A stretch of 64,000 nucleotides of DNA from Pomphorhynchus laevis (taxonomy: Eukaryota; Acanthocephala; Palaeacanthocephala; Echinorhynchida; Pomphorhynchidae). The stretch is taken from assembly GCA_012934845.2 (NCBI GenBank), contig WNNJ02002212.1, forward strand, positions 62,001 through 126,000, given 5' to 3'. The position numbers were made by a program, and so were the translations under genes. The notes under the pieces were generated by a model. The model was given only the letters and a program-made list of their open reading frames with translations. It was not told the origin of the DNA and ran no database searches. Below, one piece after another: positions 11,640-22,894 of the stretch; position 1 is the first letter of the stretch, and every line of letters starts with the position of its first letter.

Positions 11640-12020
11640 GAGATATTAACATGACCTTTATAAAGAACCTTTACCACTTTCTCTATCCATTTCTAAAGTA
11701 ACGGATCTCGACATAGAAACGATTTAAACATATTTATCTAATAGTTCCTTAAAGTTAGGATAGACGATTTCAGATGTTCAACACATACGTGATCGGGACA
11801 AGCGGCTTTTATGTTTACCATTAGTAAGATCGCAGATTAAACTTCCTCGCTAGAAATCAAAGCATTAATTGGGTCTGTGTTTGTCAACGTAATCGAGATA
11901 TTCGTGGTCGAACTTTGAATGTTGATTGGGATGACGATGGAATCATCATGTAATACTTTATTAAAATGAATGAACCATTGATTTAAAGGAACTCTAGATC
12001 CGTCATCTTTTATAATAAAA
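11640..12020 (-). pseudogene. LINE endonuclease-RT linker and RT N-terminus fragment
   Basis: On the minus strand, 12015-11650 reads DDGSRVPLNQWFIHFNKVLH, then PINALISSEEV, stop, SAILLMVNIKAACPDHVCVE and WIEKVVKVLYKGHV. This is the usual LINE order of linker, then the A-GPD segment at the RT start, then W..(4)..LYKG. Three in-frame stops show decay. It resembles neither LINE-A nor LINE-B closely; the family is not identified. Confidence 0.55.
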
Positions 12021-12079
12021 TTGTTTTATTAATCTTTAAATGTAGACATTTTAAGATTAAAACAGATTTTTATTCATAT

Positions 12080-12310
12080 AATACTTTTCACGATATGAAC
12101 TCCGTCATAGTCGGTACCAAGCCCGTGTTAAGAAAGGAGGAGGGTTGGTGATAGACTTTGGGACAAGCCAGCCGTAAAACAATACCGCCGCATCAACATT
12201 ATGAAATACTGTTTTAATGAACTTCGCGAAAAAAGACTACAATGATACGGCCACGTTCTCCGCGCAAGCAGTAGAACCAAATGGAGGCAGACAAGGCGAA
12301 CTCTGTAACG
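12080..12310 (+). pseudogene. LINE RT C-terminus fragment
   Basis: The plus-strand reading RLWDKPAVKQYRRINIMKYC continues to NELREKRLQ, stop, YGHVLRASSRTKWRQT. The phrase KLREKRLxWxGHVxR is a well-known C-terminal mark of several LINE RTs. It is followed by a TTA microsatellite at 12408-12440. It is a fragment of about 70 codons with a stop. Confidence 0.5.
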
Positions 12311-12404
12311 AAAATGAACAAATGCTGAAGAAAAAGAAGAAGAGATAAAAAATTTCACGATGAACCCTTGTTTATCTTTTCTCTTTTTCAATGTTGCTCG
12401 CTAT

Positions 12405-12442
12405 AGAAATTAATTATATTATTATTACTATTATTATTTTTC
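12405..12442. repeat. TTA/ATT microsatellite
   Basis: An interrupted run of TTA/ATT trinucleotides. It follows a LINE C-terminal fragment and may be its 3' tail. Bases 12443-12549 beyond it are ordinary sequence with no recognised feature. Confidence 0.7.
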
Positions 12443-12549
12443 TCGGCCTCGCTTCGGGTTCCTAGATCTAGCCGTTCATTTCCGGCAACACCGTTTACGG
12501 AAGCATGACATTTAAACTCTTCGATTTTGTAATAATAAATTTTCATTCT

Positions 12550-15500
12550 TTAAAAAAATTATTTTAGATAAATAATAAGTTTTTTTTAGATAAATAATGA
12601 GTTTGAACTTTCTTGGCTGCTTAATAAACTACTTACAATTACAACATCTTACAATCTAAAGTAAATACACAAACAACAATCTAATATACATACATTGAAT
12701 ATCAACTTTCAATATGCCAAAGGGAAAGCCAGCCATTTACATGAAGTGCTGTTCGTGCAACGGACCCAGCGCAAAGTGTAAGGGATGCAACTGCGCACGA
12801 AATCACAAGAGATGCATAAACTGTGCTGCTCTAAAATGCGAAAATCGTACTTCGAGTGATCTCATTTTTGAGAACCCTAACTCGGAAAATAACAACATTT
12901 CGCCGCCAACAATTCCAACCACAATTAAATCACATTGCACAATTCCGACAATTTATGAGGATGTAATCAAATGGATCCCGAACCTATGCCGTCTACAAAA
13001 GTGTAATGCATCTCGAGATTTTATAAATGAGCTAGCAAGAATATATACAGATTCTTGCGCCGGATCTGATACAATAATGCCAGCGATTGTCTTGGGACAT
13101 TTGATTTTACAACGTACAAAGCGTAATGATCGCAAAACAGTTTGCATGTCTATTGCACGGAGAATGAGGCTATGGTCTGATTGACTCTATGAAGAATTGT
13201 TCAAGGAGGCGTCTTTTCTCCAGGGTCAACGCTCCTTACGAAAAGATGATCGAATGCCCTGCGATTGGAAAAAGAGTTTCGTAAACCAAGTCAGATCTGG
13301 GAAATTGTCCTCGGCTATGAGGTCTCTTAACGATTCAGAACACACCGGCAGTTTACTTCGACCCGATGATAAAATAGGCTCAAAGACAGTGCTTCAACTA
13401 CTTCAAGACAAACACCCGCGCGCTAAATAAGCTGACCCCAATGTCACACTAAGTGAGGATGTATTTCATGGCTCTGAGTTTCACCCATCTTTGTTTGATG
13501 ATATTGATGCAGATACAATCGTTGCTACAAGTAAACTCATCAAAGGCGGCGCTGGACCATCTGGACTTGATGCTCAGGCATGGTACACGATTCTAAACTC
13601 TTTCGGTGCTGAATCGAAGAAGCTTGCGGATGCACTCGCTCTGTTTGCTCGACATTTAGCTACACAAAACTCATCCCTTGAATCGATGCAGGCGCTTACT
13701 TCTAGTCTTCTAATTGCCTTGAGTAAAGTGAATGGTGTACGACCAATAGGTGTTGGTGATGTCAGTCGCCGCATAATGTCAAAGGCAATTCTTACGATCG
13801 CTAAACCCCAATTACAAAAAGTATGTAAAAACCTTCAGGCTTGCTCAGGTACGAGTTCTGGCACCGAATGCGTGATACACTCGATACGTTTAGTTCTGCA
13901 GAAAGAACCGACTCATGTTCTGTTGACAATTGATGCAGACAATGCTTTCAACCGCATAAATAGACGTCTAGCACTCAAAAATATGTCGCATATATGCCCA
14001 GCACTATCAAATACACTTCATAACTTATATCGTAATAATCCTGAGATAATAATCAGCAATGAAACAATGCAATGCCGGGAGGGATTTACTCAGGGTGATG
14101 TACTGGCCATGGCAGCTTTTGCTGCCGCAACGCTACTAATGATTCACAAAGTCAGGGACAAGTTTCCCATGATGCGCCAATACTGGTGTGCTGATGATGG
14201 CAATTTTATTGGTTGCCCCGAAGATGTGAACTCTGCATATGCTTTTTTAGCTGACATCGGTCCAAAATATGGATTTCATATTAATCCGAAGAAATGCAAG
14301 GCCTTTGTAAACGGCTTCACTCACCAAAGAATATATGAGTTGTTCCACTCATCAGGGGTTGAAATCACAAATGATGGTATGTCTGTTCTTGGCGCTCCTA
14401 TTGGTACTGAAGAGTTCGTCCCACGATTTGTTTGTTCGAAGGTATCGGAGATTCAACACAAGCTTAAGCAAGTATGCCAGATAGGCGAGTCTGATCTGCA
14501 GACATTTTATGCATGCTTAACCAAATCACTTCAACACAATTGGACTTATGTGCAACGTATTTGCTCATGTGACCCTCTCTGGTCCAAGAAACTAAAGGAT
14601 GAACTGCGCTCTCAAATAGACAGCTTATTCATGATCGATTCCGTACCGATTAACATATTGTGGGAGCTAGTCAGACTGCCAGTGAGTTTGGGCGGATTAG
14701 GTATATTTGACCCATGTAACTCTGTGAAGACGAACTATGATAGGTCGCTTACTTTCTGCCAACCTTTTGTAAACAATCTGGATTTCGAAGTTATTTTGGA
14801 ACAACAATCAATTTGCCGATCAACGTTTTCACAGTCAAATAAAGCTCAGTTCCAATTACACAGACAGTCAATCTACTCTGAATTGAACGAGCACTTACAA
14901 AACGCATTGGATCATGCAACAGTTAGCGGCGCTTCTGCCTGGCTCACGGCTTATCCCTCGAACTCGAATGGCGCAGTACTAAATAACACAGTATCTAAAG
15001 ACGCTATTGCCGCTAGGTACGGACAGATCGTCAGAGACGTTCCCAAAAATTGCTCATGTGGTCAACCGAATTCCTTATCTCACGCTCTGTCATGTAAACA
15101 TGGTTACCTCCCGACCGTCAGACATAATTGTGTACGTGATTATGTTGCTAAGGAAATTACAAAAGTATCATCCGGCGTGCAGATCGAGCCATCACTTTAA
15201 CCACTCAATTCACAGGTCACCTTTCAAGCATCGAGTACAACTACGGACAGGTGTGCTTGCCTAGACATAGTATGTAATGGTCTTTTTGGAGGTACTACCC
15301 ATCGCACTTTGTTGGATATATGTATATTTAACATACATGCGCCCTCAAATGCCTCCAGATCATCAAGTTCATCGTTTGATTTCCACCAAGCACAAAAAAT
15401 AGCAAAATACAAAGAAAGAATTCGCGAAATTGAACATTCAATTTTCTTGCCATTCATTTTGTCATGCTCGTCAGGTATTGGTGTCGATGCTAACCGTTGT

Positions 15501-15772
15501 CTCCAAGGTATTGCACGTAAGCTAGCTCTGAAAAACTACAGCTCATACACCGCCGAAATTGCAAGGTTGCGAAGAACAATTGGTTGTATCGTCATGCGTG
15601 GCGTATCTATGAGCCTCAGATCACCTCGCTCCACATTGTTGCAACCGGTCTCAATGTCAAGATCTTGATCCTAATGACTGATAATTTGACAGTGTTTTCA
15701 TTTTCTTGGACAATTTTACAATGTTTTAATGCCCATTTGAGGGATCCTAATAAATTATTATATTAAAAAAAT
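12550..15772 (+). mobile_element. LINE-R copy RC, best preserved
   Basis: The leader (12550-12713) has two short copies of TTTAGATAAATAAT near its start and the ACTACTTACAAT phrase. The coding frame is 12714-15668. The 3' UTR is short: GCCCATTTGAGGGATCC (15731), then AATAAATTATTA and an A-rich tail, after which copy RD starts at once. Unit length is about 3.2 kb. No second ORF is seen, so the family is probably single-ORF, with translation from the MPKGKP start. Confidence 0.85.
12714..15668 (+). pseudogene. LINE-R polyprotein, copy RC: one frame with three stops
   Basis: From ATG 12714 the same frame runs 984 codons to TGA 15666. It is interrupted only by TGA 13182, TAA 13428 and TAA 15198. 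Order: residues 12-45, cysteine cluster CCSCNGPSAKCKGCNC ... CINC, resembling a Tesmin/TSO1-type CXC domain. Residues about 277-560, RT with GGAGPSGLDAQAW, RPIGVGDVSRRI, IDADNAFNRIN, EGFTQGDVLA and catalytic WCADDGNF at about 490. Residues about 780-815, CSCGQPNSLSHALSC then RHNCVRDYVAKEI (zinc-finger-like). Residues about 845-910, LDIVCNGLFGG and HQAQKIAKYKERIREIEH, nuclease-like. The last part contains GVSMSLRSPRS, shared by all copies. The nuclease call is inference from the arrangement seen in R2/CRE-type LINEs. Confidence 0.8.
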
Positions 15773-16000
15773 ATTATTTTAGATTGAAATTCTTAGCTGC
15801 TAACTGACAACTACTTACAGTTGAAATTCTTAGCTGCTAATAAATTCTTACTGCTTCTTAATAACCTTTATTACAAGGTTATCGCTTGAAGTTCTATACA
15901 ATTGACATTGTTCGGTTTACAAAGAATATATACAACATTCTATACAATAACAAACATCTTACAATAAATAGCGTACATTCAATTAACAACACACAACATA

Positions 16001-17569
16001 ATGCCGCGAGGTAAACCGTCTTCCTTTTCTCGCTGTTGTACGTGTAATGGTTCAGCTGCAAAATGTATACGTTGTCCTTGCAAGAAATCCGGAAGATCTT
16101 GTATCGACTGTCTAACTACCAGTTGCAAAAATCGCATTAAAGAAACGCCGCTATTATTGGACTCCATCATTCCATCCTCAGAGCGATTGAATCTATCACA
16201 TTCAGTGAATGGTTGTATTAACCAAATCTTGGAATTGAACTTGTGTAGTATTGGATTTACTAATAAATCTACTGAGCTCTTACATAGTAGCACAGATAAA
16301 CAAACTAACACAGGGATTGACATTGACTCGGTTTACAAAGAAGTCATTTAAGGGCTCCGAATTTGTTCGAGCTACCAAAATGTAATGTAAGCTTCGAGTT
16401 CATCGACAATTTAGCGTCATTTTATCGTTTATGCGTCGATCATCAAACACAGATAGAATTAAGTCTTTAATCATCTACGGTGATGTGTCAGTTAATTTTG
16501 CAAAGAACGGAATCTCGTCGAGTGGAGTACAAGACGCAAAAATATTGAACGCAGACTAAAATTATGGAAGGAACAAAACTTGTTCGAGCTTTTATGTGAA
16601 GCAAGAATCCTTCAAAGTCAGAGAAAGTGCCAAAGCCATAGGACATCTAGAAAATCAAGTTGAGTCCAGAAATTTATTCAGCTATTGACACATCACAAGA
16701 CAAACTCAGCGATAAAATTGCTTGAAAATCCTCACAATCAAATGTATATAATGGAGCTGGACGATACTTTTGAATCACAGTGTGCGGCATAAGCTCTTAT
16801 TGCTTCACCCTGAAGCTTCCGACATAAGAGAAGGTGTAGCTCTAAATAGTCCTTTACCAAACATGGTTAAGCACCACCCAGTACGTTTTGAATACATATC
16901 AAGCGATGACATTATAGAGGCAGCTCGACGCACTCAAGGATCAGCAGAACCTTCAGGAATGGATGCGCAAATATGGCGCACAATGCTATGTTCTTTCGGA
17001 ATATAATCTTCTCGACTAGCTTCCAGTCTTGCTGATTTTTCGTATCTAGTGGCAACCGTTAATATCAACCCAGACTCTCTTACAGCATTTACAGCAAGCC
17101 GTTTGATTCCATTGAACAGGGACCCCGGCATCAGGCTGATAGGGATTAGTGAGGTATCACGCAGAATAGTTGGAAAAGTTCTGGCAAAGTTGATAAGTAA
17201 AGACTTACAGATCGTGTCGAAATGCGAACAATTGTGCGCTGGACAAAGATGCGGGGTCGAGGCTGCGGTACGTTCCATTCGACAGGTTTACATGGAAAAC
17301 AGTGACATGTGTTTGTTGCAGCTAGATGTTCGAAATGCATTTAACTGTGTGAACCGTAAATTGGCTCTAGCAAATATAGAGTATGTTTGTCCTTCACTAG
17401 CAACAGTGCTGCGTAATGTGTATGGTAATCCAGCAACTCTTTCAGTCGACAAGGATTTAATGTTTTCCAAGGAGGGGTTCACGCAAGGTGATCCTCTGGC
17501 AATGATAGCATTTGCTGCGTCATCACTTCCACTCATAATGAAGCTGAGAGCTATAGCACCAAACGTTAC
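16001..17569 (+). pseudogene. LINE-R N-terminus and RT first half, copy RD
   Basis: ATG 16001 (MPRGKPSSFS) leads into CCTCNGSAAKCIRCPCKKSG and SCIDC. Frame 16001-16351 ends at a stop. Further matches are RLKLWKEQNLFELL (16551-16595), RRTQGSAEPSGMDAQIW (16927-16977) and an open frame 17049-17569 with IRLIGISEVSRRI, LDVRNAFNCVN and EGFTQGDPLAM. It stops at the Gypsy insertion point, directly before the FADD codons, which resume at 21380. Confidence 0.7.
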
Positions 17570-17667
17570 TGTGATAACCAGAGAGAATAAATGGCTTTTA
17601 TTCACGAATCTACAAATAGTAGGTAAAGTTAAATATAAATGATAAAGTAATTAAATGTGATACCACA
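17570..17667 (-). repeat. Gypsy LTR, 3' copy in element orientation
   Basis: A 98-bp direct repeat, identical to 21265-21362. The target duplication GTTAC lies immediately outside it at 17565-17569. Confidence 0.95.
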
Positions 17668-20600
17668 TTCATCCCATGTGATAGTTTTGGAAGTATGCAG
17701 GACTTCTTCGACTTCTTGTACTTCGTCGGTAGAATTCTCTAGTTGTCACGGGACGATGGTTTGCCTCAGGAATTGATGTCCTCTTTGAACTCAAGTTCAT
17801 ATCGATATTGTCAGTGGCATCATATTGCTTTCCGTTATTGTTATCATCTTCATAGTCTGGCTGGTTCCTATCGAAGCTATCTTGACAGTCGTCATCCCCG
17901 TCCCTTGACAATCCCGAACTACGAATATCCGAACTGTCTGGATCCTTGTAAATGGAGGTTTCTGAAGGATAACGAGATAGGTGTCGAGTTGAAATATTTG
18001 CTTCTTTCCCAGATGGAAGTTCGATATGAGCCGTGTTTGGATTCGCGTTTATCAGTTTAGCTTTGAGCAATTTATCGTCGTATTTGTCGTGTTTGTAGAA
18101 GTTTCGCACGAATACAGATCCGGGACGACGGAGCCATTCTGGTAAATTGAATTTAATTAATGGGCGTCTAGAGAAGTTGAAGATTCGATCATGAGGTGTC
18201 GAGCCAGTTGAGGTGCATAATAGTCCTCGAATAGATTGAAGGCTTTCAGCGAGGACCGTTTCCCAAGCAGCAACCGGACGATTGTAGTCTCTAAGCCGCA
18301 AAAGTACAGCGCTCCATAATATACCGTTATAGCGTTCGATCTGTCCGTTGCCTAACGGATTGTACGGAGAAGAGTGACTTGCTACCGTGCCAATACTCTC
18401 CAGATAATCAGAGAATTCTTTGGACATGAAGGATGACCCGCGATCGGAATGCAAATCCAAAGGGATAACGAGAATATTCATCGACGGCTGTAAGCAAATA
18501 TTTCTTGCCTGATGAACTGGGCAAAGGACCTTTGAAGTCAAGTGAAATTCTTTCGAAAGGTCGTGTCGCTCTGATGCGGGCAGTTTTTGGAGGCTTGAAG
18601 AAGTTTGGTTTCAACAACGAACAGGTAACGCAATGAGATACAACATAACGAACATCTTCAGTGCTATATGGAAGTTGATTCGATTGAACGAAGTGATACA
18701 AACGATTGACTCCTGGGTGGCAAAGCGTAGCGTGAAGTTCATAAAGAAGCTTGAGATCTTTCTGTTTGTTAAAGTAACCGCAACTTGAAGCACAAATATC
18801 CCTAGACATTGAGTCGGCCGCATAATTCAACTTTCCAGGCCGGTAAAGTATACAATATTTGAACTCAGATAGATCGAGACGCCATCTTTGCACTTTTTCA
18901 TTTTTAATTTTACTCTTATGATTCCTGTTAAATATGAATGAAACTGACATTTGATCCGTTAGAACATTGGAAGATCGTCCAGACAAATAGTGCCTCCAGT
19001 ATCGCAATGCTTCAACGATGGCAAGGGCCTCTTTCTCAATAGCGGAATGTCCAACGACACTCTTACTAAGTGTATGCGAATAAAATGCGACGGGTTTGTT
19101 ATCCTGCGTTAATACAGCACCGATAGCATAAAGGGATGCGTCAGTCTCTACTGTAAATGTCTTATTGAAATCAATGGGTGTTAGAGTAGCTGAAATAATA
19201 CAATCACGAATTATCTCAAATGAGCGCTTTGCTGCAGGTGTAATAGGAAATATCGTGGTTTCAGCTAACGGACGAATCTGCGACGAAAAATTTTGAATCC
19301 ATTTGGAATAATGTGAGAAAAGGCCGACAATTCTTCGCAGTTGACGTTTATTTTGAGGTACCTGCAGTTCTCGCAAAGGTGAGACACGATTAGGATCAGG
19401 CCGTTTAATACCACTACCAACTTGATATCCCAGAATATTGATCATCGTTTTATTAATCATACATTTCGATTCATTTAGTGTTATTCGGTACCTAGAAGCA
19501 ACTTCACGAAACTTGGCCAGATTTGTATCATGTTCTTGCCGTGTTTTGCCGCACACAATGATATCGTCGAGGTATGAATAGGTACCGGTTAAGTTTTCTT
19601 TCGCTATGATCTCGTTGATTATTCGCTGGAAGGCGGCTACAGCATTCGTGAGTCCAAAAGGCATACGCTGAAATTGATAGAGTTGACCATCTGCCTCGAA
19701 TGCGGTCAAGAATTTATCGTTTGCTCGCAAAGGAACTTGATGGTAAGCACTTTTTAAAAAGTGCTTACCATCAATTCGGGGCATGGGATAAGCGTCGAGG
19801 ACCGTGAATCTATTTACGGTCTGCGAGTAATCTACTACTAGACGACGACGTCCTTCTCTGTTTACAATAAGAACTTGCGCACGCCAAGGTGAGCGACTGC
19901 GCTCGATGATGCCTTCGGACAACATCCGTTTTACTTCCGAAGCAATAAAGCGGCGATCTTCGATATTACGGCGCCGGGACGGAATTGCTGCAGGTTTCCA
20001 GTTTTTAAAATCGTCTGAAAATAACGACGGTATATCGATTTCCATGCTCGATAGTTGCCCAATGGTTAATGTTTCTTGCTTAGCATTTCCTCGAAGTCGA
20101 ATGGAAACACTTGAATGCAAGCGCAGGAATGGATGACCAAGTATGAGATCACGACAAAGATGAGGCATGACGAAGCATTGAATGTCAGTATAGTTTCGGT
20201 CACAGTAAGATATCGGTAATACGCATCGTTCATTGCATACGGATGTAAATGATGAATTAGCCATGGAAATCCTAACACAACAAGATTCTGTAGGAATACC
20301 TAGTTTTCGAATAACTGATGAATCGACAAAGTTGGAAGAGCTCCCTGTATCGATAAGAGCATCCAGCTGTTGTGTTCCAACGCGAACTTGTACCGTCATG
20401 TCGTCAAGTTTAGATGCATCACCATTTGCATTTTGACAGGATATGATATTAAGTGATTCACAGTCGGACGCGTATGGTCGAGTACTAGTTCGACAAACTT
20501 TTTCGTAGTGTCCACGTTTTAAGCAGAATGAACATTCAGCATCCCGGGCTGGACAACGATTTCGTGTATGCATAACTCCACCACAAAAGTAGCACCTTTT

Positions 20601-21264
20601 CTTGTTGATCTTTTGAGCTACGGCAATAGATTCTTCACTTTCAGAAATATCAGTATTTCCTTTTGAACCTTTGGTTTCCCTTAAGGCATTTACTGTGAAT
20701 TCGGATGTGTGTCGATATTCGTTTGATTGAGTTTGAGCTGCTTCAATCGTTCGAGCGACTTGATAAGCTTTTTCTTTGTCGATGTCATTAGTCTCGAGTA
20801 TGCGTTGACGAATTTCGTTCGATTGTAAACCCGTAATAAATGAATCGCAAATAAGAATATCGCGCAGCTCCTTAGCTTTCACATCTTTGAAGGTGCATTG
20901 TCGCGCAAGTGTTTCAAGACGATCCACATAGTTAGATATCGATTCATCGAGAGTTTGTCGTGCAGAACACAGTAGGTGTCGTTTGTAAACCGAATTTGTA
21001 GATTTTATGAATGCTTTGTCGAGGACATTCATTGCTGAATCATAATCCAGGCACTCGTCAATCTTGTCGAATAATTGAGCGGAAATTGAGATTTTCAGGA
21101 GATCAAGTTTGTCATCTTGTGAATCCATTTTGATGCGTTTGATAAATGTTTCGAAGCGATATCGCCAGTGACGCCATTCGCGTTCTGCTTCAGGACAGTC
21201 TGTCGTTAGTTTGAGTGTATCCGGCTTGAACAGAGTATCCATCAAGACAATTCGTGAATAAAAT

Positions 21265-21362
21265 TGTGATAACCAGAGAGAATAAATGGCTTTTATTCAC
21301 GAATCTACAAATAGTAGGTAAAGTTAAATATAAATGATAAAGTAATTAAATGTGATACCACA
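21265..21362 (-). repeat. Gypsy LTR, 5' copy in element orientation
   Basis: A 98-bp direct repeat, identical to 17570-17667. The second GTTAC target copy is at 21363-21367. Confidence 0.95.
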
Positions 21363-21367
21363 GTTAC

Positions 21368-22830
21368 TCATCGCTGGTTTGCAGACGATGTGAATTGTGT
21401 GGGTAGTCGATCTGATGTATTGAGAGTCTGGAATGGTATCCGCGAAATTGGCCATAGATATGGATTTCATCTGAATGAACAAAAATGCCAGCTTTTAGTA
21501 CATAAAGATCAAATAAATTTGGCAGAGACTTTCTGTGGTACGGGGCTTAAGATTATATACCAAGGTACAGAAATTCTTGGTTCTGCCATTGGAGATCAAA
21601 CATATATGGACCAGTTTGTTCATGGCAAAATTGACAATTGGATTGAATCAATAAAAAAATTGAATTTGGTAGCGAATGAAAATCCATACGTCGATTTTGC
21701 AGCTTTGACGCAGGCGCTTAATTCAAGTGGAATTAAGTTCAACGAACTTGTATGGCTAGTAGCACATGTTACGAACGTCTTTCATCGTACATATTCGACA
21801 CGATCATTTCGAAGTTGACAGGAGTAGATTTAGATACGGGACAACTTGATTCGATAATGATTCCATTACGCTACGGTGGATTGGGTATACAAGACCCGAA
21901 TAGTAATCCTCTTTCGGAATATGATCGTTCATTACGCATGAGCCAACCTCTACTAGATGGATTATCAGGAAGTAATTTAGAGATTAGATATGCCCAAATT
22001 GCGCGAGAAATAAGAACATATAAGCAAGAATCTATCAAAACTCGATTGATGAGGATTAAATCAAAATCAGCGACTATTAGCGCTTGTCTCGATTTCGCAG
22101 CCTGTAAAGGGGCATCTAATTGGCTTTCAGCAAAACCTTCAATAGTACTTGGTCACCACTTAAGCAAAATGCAATTTCAAGATGCCCTGGCATCACGCTA
22201 TGGATGGAAACCTCCGGAATCACCCATGAAATGTTTGTGTGGACACAATTTTGATATTTGTCATGCCGTTGCTTGTCAGTCCGGTGGTATTCCAACAATT
22301 AGACATAAAGTGCTTCGAGATATTATTGCTAAAGAACTAGCCGATGTATGCAGTTCAACGTCAACTGAACCTCCTTTACAACCTTTGCCTGAAGGAATAG
22401 TTTTCAAAAATTCCACAACGACCCTTGATCGTAATTCTAGAGTTGATGTTGCGTGTTACGGTCTGTTTGGGGATAAGACGGAGAGGCCATTATTTGACAT
22501 TAGTGTTTTCAGCCATCTTGCTCCTTCTTATTCATCTAGCACGACAAGCAATGCTTTTAACTATCACGAGGCTAGAAAAAACTCGAAGTATGGTGAAAGA
22601 ATAGCACGGTTCGAACGATCGTCATTTTATCCTATTGTTCTTGCCTCCAACGGTGCCCTTGGCAGTACAGCATAGATGATTTTAAAGAAAATAGCAAAGA
22701 TACGAGCAGATAGAACTTGCGATAATTACAGCGCCTGTATCCGAAATATAAGGAGTAGAGTCGGTTTTGCTTTAGCAAAAATGTCTTCGATGTCTATACG
22801 TGCTGCTCGTACGTCGAAAATTTAGTCAGT
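21368..22830 (+). pseudogene. LINE-R RT second half and C-terminus, copy RD
   Basis: This resumes with THRWFADDVNCVG (21371-21409), the RT catalytic motif, in frame 21390-21818. It continues with one frame change in 21752-22675: PLRYGGLGIQDPNSNPLSEY, ASRYGWKPPESPMKCLCG, then HAVACQSGGIPTIRHKVLRD, DRNSRVDVACYGLFGDKTER and YHEARKNSKYGERIARFERS. The last codons (GFALAKMSSMSIRAARTSKI, to 22822) lie beyond a stop at 22673. The catalytic aspartates and C-terminal motifs are retained. Confidence 0.75.
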
Positions 22831-22894
22831 TAGTCAGCATGGAACAAGACTTAATAACTATTATTTGACTGTATTCTTAAATGTTTGTAATTTA

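Larger units (their letters stand above)
17570..21362 (-). mobile_element. Ty3/Gypsy LTR element, nearly whole, young
   Basis: A fossil LTR element of the Ty3/Gypsy group on the minus strand, inserted in LINE-R copy RD. Its ends are two identical 98-bp LTRs that start TGTGATAACC and end GATACCACA, flanked by a doubled GTTAC target. Internal parts in order are a gag-like region with zinc knuckles, protease, reverse transcriptase, RNase H and integrase. It looks close to whole with about one or two breaks. Identical LTRs imply a recent insertion. The LTRs are very short for this group. Confidence 0.9.
15773..22880 (+). mobile_element. LINE-R copy RD, split by a Gypsy element
   Basis: The leader starts at 15773 right after the tail of RC and contains GAAATTCTTAGCTGCTAA twice (15787 and 15823). 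Coding sequence begins at 16001. The Gypsy insertion (17570-21362) divides the RT just before its catalytic motif; the 5-base target GTTAC is doubled on both sides. The LINE-R part totals about 3.3 kb and ends near 22880. The host copy has several frame changes of its own. Confidence 0.85.

Noticed and set aside
13182-13184. In-frame TGA of LINE-R copy RC as a sign of an alternative genetic code
   Set aside because: Two TAA stops also interrupt the same frame, and the dehydrogenase and LINE-B genes read normally; ordinary decay.
240-22880. Telomere-specific array
   Set aside because: No TTAGGG, TTAGGC or TTAGG repeats are visible anywhere in the window, so a telomeric location is not supported, only a self- or tail-directed array.
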